Assembly: GCA_003279535.1 (NCBI GenBank)
Contig: QCHO01000011.1
Location: 1 to 37,838 of the forward strand
Length of the DNA: 37,838 nucleotides
Direction of reading: 5' to 3'
DNA from: Prochlorococcus sp. AG-402-C22
GTDB taxonomy: Bacteria > Cyanobacteriota > Cyanobacteriia > PCC-6307 > Cyanobiaceae
The translations under genes and the position numbers were made by a program. How positions within the stretch are numbered: the stretch's first letter is position 1; each line of letters starts with the position of its first letter. Below, one piece after another: positions 1 through 7,976 of this stretch. The notes beneath the pieces were generated by a model. That model saw only the letters and a list, made by a program, of their open reading frames with translations. It did not search any database and was not told the origin of the DNA.

Positions 1-815
1 AAACTATAGATAATAAAAATATTCAAAAATTTATATGTAATGTTGAAAAAAATGTGAAAATAATTGGAATAACTAATACAGGAAAAGTTTTTCATATCGA
101 CTGGGAGTCAAATATTAATAATGACTATAAATTAGATAATAAAATCTTTGGAAATATTGATCCAAATGAAATAATAAATTTTCATTCAATTAAAAAAGAA
201 ATTAAAAATTACTTATGCATATTGAATTCGGATGGAAGATTTAAAAAAGTTTTATTTGATGAGGATATGATAAAAAGTAATAGATCTTTTGGGATAACAA
301 AATTAAAAAATAATGTAAAAACAATTGATTCATTTGTGTTTAGTGAAGAAAAAAATTTACTAATATTAACCTCTATTGGAAGAATTTTTAAATTTAGCTT
401 ATCAAATAAAAATATAACACCAACTACAAAACAATCTCAAGGTTTAATGATTGCAAAACTTTTCCCCACTGAACAAATTGTTTCTTGTTGTTCATATCAA
501 AATGAAGAAAATATTTATTTAGTTTCTAAGCAAGGAAAAATCTTTTGTTTGAATAGTAATGAAATTTATTACGCAAATGAATACAGTTTGGGATATTTAA
601 ATGAAAAAACTCAAATTAAAAACGATTATTTCCTCAAAATTTTGCCAAGTAACTATTATCTTGATGTTGAAACTAATAAAAATAAATCTGCTAGATTAGA
701 CTTTGATAAATTAAATTTTAAATTTAAAAAAACAAATTTTTTAATTGACTTTTTAAAATTAGATAAAGGCGAATATCTTGAAAATTGTTTTCGACTAAAA
801 AACTTTCTCACCTAA
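1..815 (+). CDS. DNA gyrase / topoisomerase IV subunit A, C-terminal part (partial, 5' end outside window)
   Basis: The reading frame is open from base 3 to the TAA at 813-815, so this is the 3' end of a longer gene; the GTG at 54 is only an internal codon. The visible ~270 residues show repeated blades of the form 'G+VF.I' and 'SIGRIFKFSL', then 'SKQGKIFCL', as in the DNA-wrapping beta-pinwheel of GyrA/ParC subunits. These subunits cut and religate DNA to change supercoiling or decatenate. The catalytic Tyr domain is outside the window. A clear GyrA-box (QRRGGKG type) is not visible; the nearest position reads TTKQSQGLM, so the pinwheel looks degenerate, as in ParC-like paralogues. The gene converges on purF with stops overlapping by 4 bp. 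I cannot decide between gyrA and parC from this fragment. Confidence 0.75.
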   Translation, partial: TIDNKNIQKFICNVEKNVKIIGITNTGKVFHIDWESNINNDYKLDNKIFGNIDPNEIINFHSIKKEIKNYLCILNSDGRFKKVLFDEDMIKSNRSFGITKLKNNVKTIDSFVFSEEKNLLILTSIGRIFKFSLSNKNITPTTKQSQGLMIAKLFPTEQIVSCCSYQNEENIYLVSKQGKIFCLNSNEIYYANEYSLGYLNEKTQIKNDYFLKILPSNYYLDVETNKNKSARLDFDKLNFKFKKTNFLIDFLKLDKGEYLENCFRLKNFLT

Positions 816-2272
816 GATTTATATTCATTTTCTACCCAATTTAAATACTCTTGATTTACTGTTCCTGTTATATAAGTACCAGTAAAACAACTCATCTCCA
901 AATGTTCAACAAGAGAATCACTTATTATAGATTTATTTAAATTCTCAACACTTTGATAAACGAGATTATCAATTTCAAGTTGATCAGCAATTTCACTAAT
1001 TGTTCTATCATGGGCTATTAATTCATCTCTATTAGGCATATTAATTCCATAAACATGAGGAAAACGAACTGGAGGTGCCGCTGATGTGAAAAAAACTTTA
1101 TTTGCTCCTGCATCTTTAGCCATCTGTACAATTTCTTTTGAAGTGGTACCTCTTACTATCGAATCATCAACTATTAATACATTTTTATTTTTAAACTCCG
1201 CACTCATAGCATTTAACTTTTGTCTTACAGATTGCTTACGTTTCTGTTGACCAGGCATAATAAATGTTCTGCCAACATATCTATTTTTAAAAAACCCTTC
1301 TCTATACTCAATACCTAACTGTCTTGCAACTTGCATAGCTGCAGGTCGAGATGAATCAGGAATAGGCATTACTACATCAACATCTCCAGAAGTAATTTTT
1401 TCCTTTATTGTTTCAGATAAATAATCTCCCATTTTCAAACGAGCTTTATACACTGAAATTCCATTCATAATTGAATCTGGCCTAGCTAAATAAACATATT
1501 CAAACGCACAAGGATATAACATTGGCTTTTCAGAACATTGCTTAGAAAAAAACTCGCCATTTAGATTTATATAAATAGCTTCTCCAGGATCTACATCTCT
1601 CACTACTTGGTAATCATTATTCTCGAGTACTAGAGATTCGCTAGCTACCATCCACTCATCTTTTTTTGTAGTTAATGAAAATCTTTTTCCTATGACTAAA
1701 GGTCTAATACCAAAAGGATCTCTGAATGCTAATAAACCATGACCTGAAATTAATGCAATTGCTGCATATGACCCCTGAATTCTTTTATGTAAAGATTTGA
1801 TAGCATCAAAAATAATATCAGGTTCTAATTCTTGCTTATGAGTTTGTTCTTGCAATTCTGTAGCAAATACATTTAATAACATTTCAGTATCGCTTGAAGA
1901 ATTTGTATGACGCTTATCAATATTAAATAATTGTTTTTCTAAATCTCTGGTATTAGTCAAATTGCCATTATGTATTAAAACAATTCCATAAGGTGCATTA
2001 ACGTAAAAAGGTTGGGCTTCTTCTACACTTTCTGCTGATCCCTTTGTTGCATATCTAACATGACCTAATCCTATCTTACCGATTAAATTCCTCATATCTC
2101 TTGTTCTATATGCAGTATTAACCTGTCCTTTGGCCTTATGTATATGGAAAATAGTATTTTCCATTGTAGCTATACCTGTTGAATCTTGACCTCTATGCTG
2201 TAAAAGCAAAAGACTATCATAAATTTGTTGATTTACATCATCTGAAGAAACGATTCCAACTATTCCGCACAT
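812..2272 (-). CDS. purF: Amidophosphoribosyltransferase (glutamine PRPP amidotransferase)
   Basis: First committed step of de novo purine synthesis: transfers the glutamine amide nitrogen to PRPP, giving 5-phosphoribosylamine. The start MCGIVGIV places Cys2 as the N-terminal nucleophile of the class II glutaminase domain, exposed after Met removal. QHRGQDSTG and GHVRYATKG are conserved glutaminase segments. The C-terminal phosphoribosyltransferase half carries the PRPP loop VLIVDDSIVRGTTSKE around residues 365-380. At 486 residues it is full length for the family. It lies 41 bp downstream of purL on the same strand and ends the cluster that begins at dnaN. Its TAG stop overlaps the TAA of the converging topoisomerase gene at 812-815. 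No truncation or missing motif seen. Confidence 0.97.
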   Translation of the reverse strand: MCGIVGIVSSDDVNQQIYDSLLLLQHRGQDSTGIATMENTIFHIHKAKGQVNTAYRTRDMRNLIGKIGLGHVRYATKGSAESVEEAQPFYVNAPYGIVLIHNGNLTNTRDLEKQLFNIDKRHTNSSSDTEMLLNVFATELQEQTHKQELEPDIIFDAIKSLHKRIQGSYAAIALISGHGLLAFRDPFGIRPLVIGKRFSLTTKKDEWMVASESLVLENNDYQVVRDVDPGEAIYINLNGEFFSKQCSEKPMLYPCAFEYVYLARPDSIMNGISVYKARLKMGDYLSETIKEKITSGDVDVVMPIPDSSRPAAMQVARQLGIEYREGFFKNRYVGRTFIMPGQQKRKQSVRQKLNAMSAEFKNKNVLIVDDSIVRGTTSKEIVQMAKDAGANKVFFTSAAPPVRFPHVYGINMPNRDELIAHDRTISEIADQLEIDNLVYQSVENLNKSIISDSLVEHLEMSCFTGTYITGTVNQEYLNWVENEYKS

Positions 2273-2313
2273 AACTTAATTTCGTAAAAATTTTAATAGT
2301 TGAAAAATGTTTT

Positions 2314-4659
2314 TCATATTTTCAAGTGACCTGAAATACTATTATTAAATTTTTCGGTTAATTCCTCAACCCTAATATTGCAAATATCTTTATCTTTAAT
2401 TTTTATATTGAGATTTTTATTAGAAACACTTCCTATTTTTATTACATATATACTTGGTTGAAAATTTATTTGATTTTCTTTTAGATAATTTAACCATTCG
2501 TTTTCTTTCATTTTGTCTATTGAAAAAATAATTCTAGAACCTCCTTCTGCAAATAATAAATTATCATCTCTATTACAATCTTTCTTAAGTTCTATAATTG
2601 CCCCTTTTCCAGACAAAATACAACACTCTGCTAAAGCTATGCCTAAACCCCCATCGCTAATATCGTGAGAAGAAACTACAAAACTTTTTAAAATCGAATT
2701 TCTTAAAAAACTCTGGATAAACTTGTCATCTCCCAAATCCAACTTTGGAGGACGACCTGTAATTTCTCCATGAAAATATTCTAAATAAGAACTAGCTGCA
2801 ATTGTTGTTTCTGATTTATGAGAACCAATTAACCATATTTGATCATGAATATTTTTCCATTCACTACTAATAGCTTTTTCAACATTATCTATCTTCCCAA
2901 CCATTCCAATGACTGGAGTGGGATTAATAGGAGTAATTTCATTATCTTTATTTTTTGATTCATTGTACAGAGAAACATTTCCTCCTGTAACAGGAGTTTC
3001 AAAAGCTTTACATGCTTCAGAAATTCCGTTGCATGAAGATGAAAGTTGCCAATATCCTATTTCAGTTTCAGGAGAAGGAAAATTCAAGTTATTTGTAATA
3101 GCAACTGGTTCTGCTCCAACACAACTAACGTTTCTTGCAGATTCTGCAACAGCGGCGACAGTTCCTCTAAAAGGGTCAAGAAAAACCCATCTACTATTAC
3201 AATCAACAGAGGCAGCAACACCAGAAAATACTTTATTTTTATTTTTTTCATTTTGTTCTCTAAGTCTTATTACCGCTGCATCTGATTCTCCAGGTTTAAA
3301 AACTGTATTTGCCTGCACTTGTGAATCATATTGTTTATAAATCCATCGTTTAGAAGCTATTGAAGGATTAGAAAGAAGTTTTAAAATGATTTCTGAATAA
3401 GAAAAACTATTATTTTCTTTCAATGAAAATATTTTTTGCTCAATTATTTCTGGCAAATTACTTTCTTTCCATTCCCATTTTTTTAACAAATAATCAGGTG
3501 GGTTTTTTATCACATTATGAACATTTACAGGAGTATCTTCAGACAAAGCAGAAGTAGGTATTTGAGCAACAATTTTACTTTTATGGAAAATAATTACCTC
3601 ATTAGTCTCTATTACTTCGCCAATTACGTTGGCATATAATCCCCATTTATTAAATTTTTCGATAAGAGTTTTAATTTTTTCTTCCTTCACGACGAATAAC
3701 ATTCTCTCTTGCGATTCAGATAGTAAATATTGGTATGACGACATATTATCTTCTCTAGAAGGAACCAAATCTAAATCAATAGATATGCCTAAATTTCCGT
3801 TGGCAGCCATTTCTGCACTACTACAAGTTAAACCTGCTGCACCCATATCTTGAGCTGAAATTACATCACCTGTCTTAAAAGCGTCTAAACAAGCTTCTAT
3901 AAGACTTTTCTCAACAAATGGATCTCCTACTTGTACTGCAGGTCTGTCATCTAATGATGCAGTAGTTAATTCAGAACTTGCGAAGCTAGCACCTCCAACT
4001 CCATCTCTGCCAGTAGTATTACCAACATATAATACAGGTGATCCTACATTTTTTGCTCCAGAACAAACAATTTCATTAGTCTCTAAAAGTCCTAAAGCCA
4101 TAACATTGACTAAAGGATTTCCAGAGTAACTATCATCGAAATCAATTTCACCTCCAACAGTAGGTACACCCACGCAATTACCATAATGTGCAATACCTGA
4201 TACAACTCCTCGAAGCAAATCTATATTTGATTGCTTATCGAGATTTCCGAATCTAAGTGAATTCAATACTGCTATTGGCCTTGCTCCCATTGTAAAAATA
4301 TCTCTTAATATTCCTCCTACACCTGTTGCCGCTCCTTGAAAAGGTTCAATTGCAGAAGGATGATTATGACTTTCTATTTTAAAAACAAGTTTTTGATTAT
4401 TTCCTATATCAATAACACCAGCATTTTCTCCAGGACCTACTAAAATATTCTTTCCTTTAGTGGGAAACTTAGATAATAAAGGTTTTGAATTTCTATAACA
4501 ACAATGTTCAGACCACATAACACCAAACATTCCTAGTTCAGTCCTATTTGGTTTTCTATTTAATCTTTTACAAATTTCTTCATAATCATTAATTGTTAAA
4601 TTTTCAATTTCCAGTACTTTATTGAGATCATATAGATCATTATTTTCTAAATTTATCAT
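2314..4659 (-). CDS. purL: Phosphoribosylformylglycinamidine synthase, large subunit PurL
   Basis: Converts FGAR plus glutamine and ATP to FGAM in purine synthesis. At 781 residues it is the 'small' PurL type that works with separate PurQ (glutaminase) and PurS subunits, neither of which lies in this window. Conserved features: MWSEHCCYRNSK near residue 48, the segment IESHNHPSAIEPFQGAATG at ~95-113, and SAQDMGAAGLTCSSAEMA in the first PurM-like half. The second half has NNLNFPSPE, VTGGNVSLYNE and SSHDISDGGLGIALAE. The ATG at 4659 follows the upstream PRC-barrel gene by only 3 bp, so the two are probably co-transcribed and translationally coupled. The long open frames on the opposite strand here are shadows. 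Confidence 0.97.
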   Translation of the reverse strand: MINLENNDLYDLNKVLEIENLTINDYEEICKRLNRKPNRTELGMFGVMWSEHCCYRNSKPLLSKFPTKGKNILVGPGENAGVIDIGNNQKLVFKIESHNHPSAIEPFQGAATGVGGILRDIFTMGARPIAVLNSLRFGNLDKQSNIDLLRGVVSGIAHYGNCVGVPTVGGEIDFDDSYSGNPLVNVMALGLLETNEIVCSGAKNVGSPVLYVGNTTGRDGVGGASFASSELTTASLDDRPAVQVGDPFVEKSLIEACLDAFKTGDVISAQDMGAAGLTCSSAEMAANGNLGISIDLDLVPSREDNMSSYQYLLSESQERMLFVVKEEKIKTLIEKFNKWGLYANVIGEVIETNEVIIFHKSKIVAQIPTSALSEDTPVNVHNVIKNPPDYLLKKWEWKESNLPEIIEQKIFSLKENNSFSYSEIILKLLSNPSIASKRWIYKQYDSQVQANTVFKPGESDAAVIRLREQNEKNKNKVFSGVAASVDCNSRWVFLDPFRGTVAAVAESARNVSCVGAEPVAITNNLNFPSPETEIGYWQLSSSCNGISEACKAFETPVTGGNVSLYNESKNKDNEITPINPTPVIGMVGKIDNVEKAISSEWKNIHDQIWLIGSHKSETTIAASSYLEYFHGEITGRPPKLDLGDDKFIQSFLRNSILKSFVVSSHDISDGGLGIALAECCILSGKGAIIELKKDCNRDDNLLFAEGGSRIIFSIDKMKENEWLNYLKENQINFQPSIYVIKIGSVSNKNLNIKIKDKDICNIRVEELTEKFNNSISGHLKI

Positions 4660-4662
4660 TCT

Positions 4663-5370
4663 TTAGATCCAAGGGTCATCTTCTTTTTTATCACGAAAAG
4701 ATCTTGATTTTCTATCATCATTATAAAAACTTTTTTCTTCAAAATCTAAGTTTTGGTTTATATCTTCATCTTCTTCAAGCCAATCCTCTAATCTATTAGC
4801 AGCTATATTTTTCATATCATCAAATCTATTAAAAATTTTTTTTCCTTTTTGCAAAAATTCATTTTTAAAACTAGATTTTATTAAAAATAAATCATCTAAA
4901 GAACTACTTTCACAAAAAACTAAACCTGGTTGTTGATCATTAATATTTTCAATATTTAATTTCCATCTGCTAGAACCTGGAATTTTAGGATTAGATCTAG
5001 AAACTAAATAATATTTAATTTTCCCCGTTTTCAATTCGAATAAAAAATCAGCAATAACTCCTATTTTTGAACCATTAGTATTTATTAGATTAGCTTCTAT
5101 TAAAGTTGGGAACCTATTTAAAGTTGCTAAATCAGAAATCGCTGGCTCACCTTTAACATAAATTTCATTATCTATTATTTGACTAATTTGATTTAATCGC
5201 CAAACATTACGTTTTAAATCAAAATTTGATGGACGAGAGGACCATCCTAAAATTCGATGCACAGGAGGATGCATCCAAACATTTTCACCATTTCCGTAAT
5301 TAAGAGCCATATTACCCTTAACACTGTAATTTATTAATTCACTTAATAAAATTTCTTTAGGTAATTTCAA
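4663..5370 (-). CDS. PRC-barrel domain protein conserved next to dnaN
   Basis: A 235-residue protein of unknown role, resembling a protein found beside dnaN in marine picocyanobacteria (from memory, unchecked). Residues ~1-60 contain MHPPVHRILGWSSRPS. Residues ~75-155 read as a PRC-barrel: FVKGEP-like YVKGEPAISDL, then TLIEANLINTNGSKIG, IADFLFELKTGKIKYYLVS and PGSSRWKL. The last ~50 residues are highly charged and acidic (DWLEEDEDIN, DRKSRSFRDKKEDDPWI) and likely disordered. The start is TTG at 5370, one base after the dnaN stop; no ATG is in frame until residue 20, and the residues before that Met look like part of the fold, so TTG is preferred. PRC-barrels are found in RimM, photosynthetic reaction-centre H subunits and adaptor proteins. 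No enzymatic motif is visible. The link to replication or purine synthesis is positional only. Confidence 0.85.
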   Translation of the reverse strand: MKLPKEILLSELINYSVKGNMALNYGNGENVWMHPPVHRILGWSSRPSNFDLKRNVWRLNQISQIIDNEIYVKGEPAISDLATLNRFPTLIEANLINTNGSKIGVIADFLFELKTGKIKYYLVSRSNPKIPGSSRWKLNIENINDQQPGLVFCESSSLDDLFLIKSSFKNEFLQKGKKIFNRFDDMKNIAANRLEDWLEEDEDINQNLDFEEKSFYNDDRKSRSFRDKKEDDPWI

Positions 5371-5371
5371 A

Positions 5372-6529
5372 TTAGGAACGAACCTGTACAGGCATAACTA
5401 AATAAGTAAAAGAATTTAGATTATCTTCTGGTACAAAAACAGCTGGAGTAGTTGAAAGATTACACTTTAAAAGTACATTTTCTGAAGAAATAACCTTTAA
5501 ACCTTCTAAAAGATATCTAACGTTAAATGCAATATCAAAATTTTCACCAGAGTATGAAACAGGAATGGTTTCGTTAGCATTTCCGATATCTTGGGCATCT
5601 GCACTAATTGAAGCTGAGTCTGTATTATCTAATTTAATCTTCACAACATTACTCTGCTGATCTGCCAAAACAGCAATTCTTTCTAATGCGTCAATTAATC
5701 TTTTAGTATTAAAGTTAAAAATCTTAGAAAAAGTATCAGGAATTAATTGTGAATAATTCGGATAAGTACCTTCGAGGGTTCTAGTTGTAATTATTTGATT
5801 AGAAGATATAAAAACTACCTGGCCTTTATCGTAAAAAAGCTTTATTGATTTTTCTGAGCTTCTTAAAGAAACTAGTTTTTCAATTTCTCTTAATGATCTT
5901 GTTGGAATAGTTACTGATAAATCACCTTCATTTAAAAGTGAGTCATCTTTATTTTCGATATACTCTTCATTACCTATTAAAGATACAGCCAATCTATGAC
6001 CATCTGTGGAAGCAGACTCTAAATAACTTTTTTTAAAAGTAAAATTGACTCCTGTAAGTAATTGCTTTGAATCATCATTACTACTGGCAAAAATGGTAAA
6101 TTTTAAAGATTTTAAAAAAGAACTAGGGTCAATATTTAAAGAAGTTCCAGTTTCAACAAATGGTAATTTAGGATAGTCATCAGAAGGGATACCCTTAATA
6201 TTAAAGGAACCTCTATCACTTTTAATTAAAATACTATCAGAATTCTCATCTACTACTAAAGAAACAGGAGTTTCAGTGGGCAATTTGTTTACTATTTCTG
6301 ATAAAAGTTTTGAAGGTATCGTAATAGCCCCGCTATTTGTAACAGTTCCATCAAAAGAAGTTTGAATTCCTAAATTGAGATCAAATCCCGTTAAACTAAT
6401 TTTATTTGTTCCTTGATCAGCTGTTAAAAGTATATTTGCAAGAATTGGATGAGTTGGTCTTGAAGAAACTGCTTTGTTTACTAACTGAATAGCATTATTT
6501 AACTCATTTTGATTACAAATAATCTCCAT
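5372..6529 (-). CDS. dnaN: DNA polymerase III beta subunit (sliding clamp)
   Basis: Ring-shaped processivity clamp that tethers the replicative polymerase to DNA. The 385 residues cover the three clamp domains. Visible hallmarks are the N-terminus MEIICNQNELNNAIQLVNKA, the segment SRPTHPILANILL, FTIFASSNDDSKQLLTGVNF and STDGHRLAVS in the middle domain, the SYSGENFDIAFNVRYLLEGL segment, and the C-terminal TYLVMPVQ. The gene starts immediately beside the candidate origin, heads away from it, and leads a tight cluster with the PRC-barrel gene, purL and purF. No good Shine-Dalgarno is seen before the ATG. TATATT-like -10 candidates on the minus strand lie at 6557-6562 and 6609-6614. dnaA is not adjacent, which is usual in cyanobacteria. 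Confidence 0.98.
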   Translation of the reverse strand: MEIICNQNELNNAIQLVNKAVSSRPTHPILANILLTADQGTNKISLTGFDLNLGIQTSFDGTVTNSGAITIPSKLLSEIVNKLPTETPVSLVVDENSDSILIKSDRGSFNIKGIPSDDYPKLPFVETGTSLNIDPSSFLKSLKFTIFASSNDDSKQLLTGVNFTFKKSYLESASTDGHRLAVSLIGNEEYIENKDDSLLNEGDLSVTIPTRSLREIEKLVSLRSSEKSIKLFYDKGQVVFISSNQIITTRTLEGTYPNYSQLIPDTFSKIFNFNTKRLIDALERIAVLADQQSNVVKIKLDNTDSASISADAQDIGNANETIPVSYSGENFDIAFNVRYLLEGLKVISSENVLLKCNLSTTPAVFVPEDNLNSFTYLVMPVQVRS

Positions 6530-6639
6530 CGGACTTTGGAACTTTTTTACAAATACAATATACTTTTTTCGTAAATTAAATTCAATAATTTATTTTATTT
6601 ACTTTTCTAATATAGAAATAAATAAGAAATAAAAAAATT

Positions 6640-6651
6640 TAGTAGTAGTAG
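6640..6651 (-). repeat. Four tandem CTA triplets (DnaA-trio-like element)
   Basis: The plus strand reads TAG four times; the minus strand therefore reads CTA four times directly after two TTCCACA boxes and a 4-bp spacer, then runs into an A/T-only tract towards dnaN. The order box, spacer, CTA repeats, AT-rich tract matches the B. subtilis basal unwinding element, where DnaA protomers bind 3'-GAT-5' trios. Short triplet repeats can arise by chance in AT-rich DNA, so the function is inference. Confidence 0.5.
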
Positions 6652-6655
6652 TTAT

Positions 6656-6664
6656 TGTGGAAAT
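6656..6664 (-). promoter_or_regulatory. DnaA box (tandem pair, member 1)
   Basis: Reads ATTTCCACA on the minus strand, 8 of 9 matching TTTTCCACA. It abuts member 2 without a gap and is separated from the TAG/CTA triplet run by four bases (6652-6655). Confidence 0.65.
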
Positions 6665-6673
6665 TGTGGAATT
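6665..6673 (-). promoter_or_regulatory. DnaA box (tandem pair, member 2)
   Basis: Reads AATTCCACA on the minus strand, 7 of 9 matching TTTTCCACA with the core TTCCACA intact. Same orientation as member 1, exactly 9 bp away. Confidence 0.6.
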
Positions 6674-6718
6674 TTGGATTTAATAACCTACCTTACTTTG
6701 TTTTTTAATATTTAAACA

Positions 6719-6727
6719 GGTGGAAAA
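6719..6727 (-). promoter_or_regulatory. DnaA-box-like site
   Basis: Reads TTTTCCACC on the minus strand, 8 of 9 matching the consensus, with the mismatch at the last base. Same orientation as the tandem pair. Confidence 0.5.
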
Positions 6728-6837
6728 ACTTTATTCTTTGTTGAATAAATTTAAATTTTTAAAAAAGTTCATTTTTTAATTAACAAACCGAATTACTTTT
6801 TGTTTGTTTTTCAACAATTTAATTTTGTTTATAACTG

Positions 6838-6846
6838 ATTTCCACA
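6838..6846 (+). promoter_or_regulatory. DnaA box, opposite orientation
   Basis: Reads ATTTCCACA on the plus strand, 8 of 9 to consensus. It sits 20 bp before the thrC stop codon and is oriented opposite to the other three boxes. Confidence 0.55.
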
Positions 6847-6866
6847 GACACTAATTTATTTGGATT

Positions 6867-7970
6867 TTAATATCCTAAGATTTTGGTTATATTTTTTAAC
6901 GAAGGATCAATGTTTTTTCTGAAAATAGCATCATTGTTTTTAATCGCGCAATCAGGATCCTTCAATCCATTTCCAGTAAGGACACAAACGATTTTCGATC
7001 CTTTTTGAATTCTATTTTTATTTTTTATTAGTCCAGCAACTGAAGCAGCACTAGCAGGTTCACAAAATACTCCCTCTTTTGCAAGGATCTTATAAGCATT
7101 GATTATTTCTTCATCTGTAACTGACTGAAAATCCCCTTTACTTTCTTTTTTTACTGTCTTTGCTTTTTCTCTATTAACAGGATTCCCGATTCTTATTGCA
7201 GTTGCAATTGTCTCAGGTTCTTTAACAATTATATTTTTTACTAATGGGGCCGATCCTTCAGATTGAAATCCCATCATAGTTGGTAACTTCAAATTTCTTT
7301 TTATTTTTGAATATTCTTTAAAACCTAACCAATAAGCAGTTATGTTTCCAGCATTTCCCATTGGAATACAAAGCCAATCGGGTGCAAAACCTAAGTCATC
7401 AACAATTTCAAAGGCGGCTGTTTTTTGGCCTTGTATTCGATATGGATTAACAGAATTAACAAGTTCTATTGGATGTTCTGAAGATAAATCTCTTACGATT
7501 TCTAAAGCTTTATCAAAGTTTCCATTTATTGATATGATTTCAGCTCCATACATTAAGGCTTGTGCGAGCTTTCCTTGTGCAACAAATCCTTCTGGGATTA
7601 GAACATATGGTTTTAATCCTCCTCTAGAAGCATATGCAGCAGCAGCAGCAGAGGTGTTTCCAGTACTTGCACAAATAACTGCTTCACGACCTTCTTCTTT
7701 TGCTTTGCTAATAGCCATAGTCATCCCGCGATCTTTAAAAGATCCTGTGGGATTTAGACCATCATATTTTAAAAAAACTTTTGTTTCATTTCCAATTAAA
7801 CTGCTAAGTGAGTCACTGAGAATTAATGGTGTATTTCCTTCATTTAGTGAGATAATAGGAGTTTTCTTTGTAACCGGAAGATATTGTTTGTAAGCTTCGA
7901 TTAAACCGGGCCATCTTTTTTTTCTATAATTAATACTTAGTTTATTTTTGATTTTATTTAATAGCACCAT
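6867..7970 (-). CDS. thrC: Threonine synthase
   Basis: PLP enzyme that converts O-phosphohomoserine to threonine, the last step of threonine synthesis. The 367 residues match the short bacterial ThrC type. The PLP lysine is K79 in [11 protein letters not shown]; the [20 protein letters not shown] segment that follows binds substrate, and [12 protein letters not shown] and [11 protein letters not shown] are the glycine-rich phosphate and C-terminal segments. The gene is transcribed towards the candidate origin and is the last of a leftward run with the ABC1-like kinase and the DUF1400 gene (6 bp gap). No regulatory leader is visible because of the tight spacing. Threonine synthase is preferred over threonine dehydratase because of the [11 protein letters not shown]-terminus and the length. 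Confidence 0.95.
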   Translation of the reverse strand: MVLLNKIKNKLSINYRKKRWPGLIEAYKQYLPVTKKTPIISLNEGNTPLILSDSLSSLIGNETKVFLKYDGLNPTGSFKDRGMTMAISKAKEEGREAVICASTGNTSAAAAAYASRGGLKPYVLIPEGFVAQGKLAQALMYGAEIISINGNFDKALEIVRDLSSEHPIELVNSVNPYRIQGQKTAAFEIVDDLGFAPDWLCIPMGNAGNITAYWLGFKEYSKIKRNLKLPTMMGFQSEGSAPLVKNIIVKEPETIATAIRIGNPVNREKAKTVKKESKGDFQSVTDEEIINAYKILAKEGVFCEPASAASVAGLIKNKNRIQKGSKIVCVLTGNGLKDPDCAIKNNDAIFRKNIDPSLKNITKILGY

Positions 7971-7976
7971 AACTTT

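Larger units (their letters stand above)
6530..6866. other. Candidate chromosomal replication origin (oriC) between dnaN and thrC
   Basis: The 337 bp between the dnaN start and the thrC stop contain no plausible gene. They hold four close matches to the cyanobacterial DnaA box TTTTCCACA: a tandem abutting pair at 6656-6673, one at 6719-6727 and one in the opposite orientation at 6838-6846. A weaker match lies at 6808-6816. Next to the tandem pair are four TAG triplets (6640-6651), followed towards dnaN by an AT-rich stretch; only 5 of 60 bases at 6581-6640 are G or C. A dnaN-adjacent origin with TTTTCCACA boxes is known from Synechococcus elongatus. I infer the function from motif clustering and position; GC skew across the chromosome would decide it. 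Confidence 0.75.

Noticed and set aside
2301-2316. Inverted repeat TGAAAAA/TTTTTCA at the purL stop
   Set aside because: Two-base loop cannot form a stable hairpin and the repeat includes the stop codon; A/T-rich chance.
2909-3340. 143-codon open frame on the plus strand opposite purL
   Set aside because: Lies wholly antisense to conserved purL sequence; no family features and no start signal.
7342-7893. 183-codon open frame opposite thrC
   Set aside because: Entirely antisense to the thrC catalytic core; the long frame follows from thrC codon usage.
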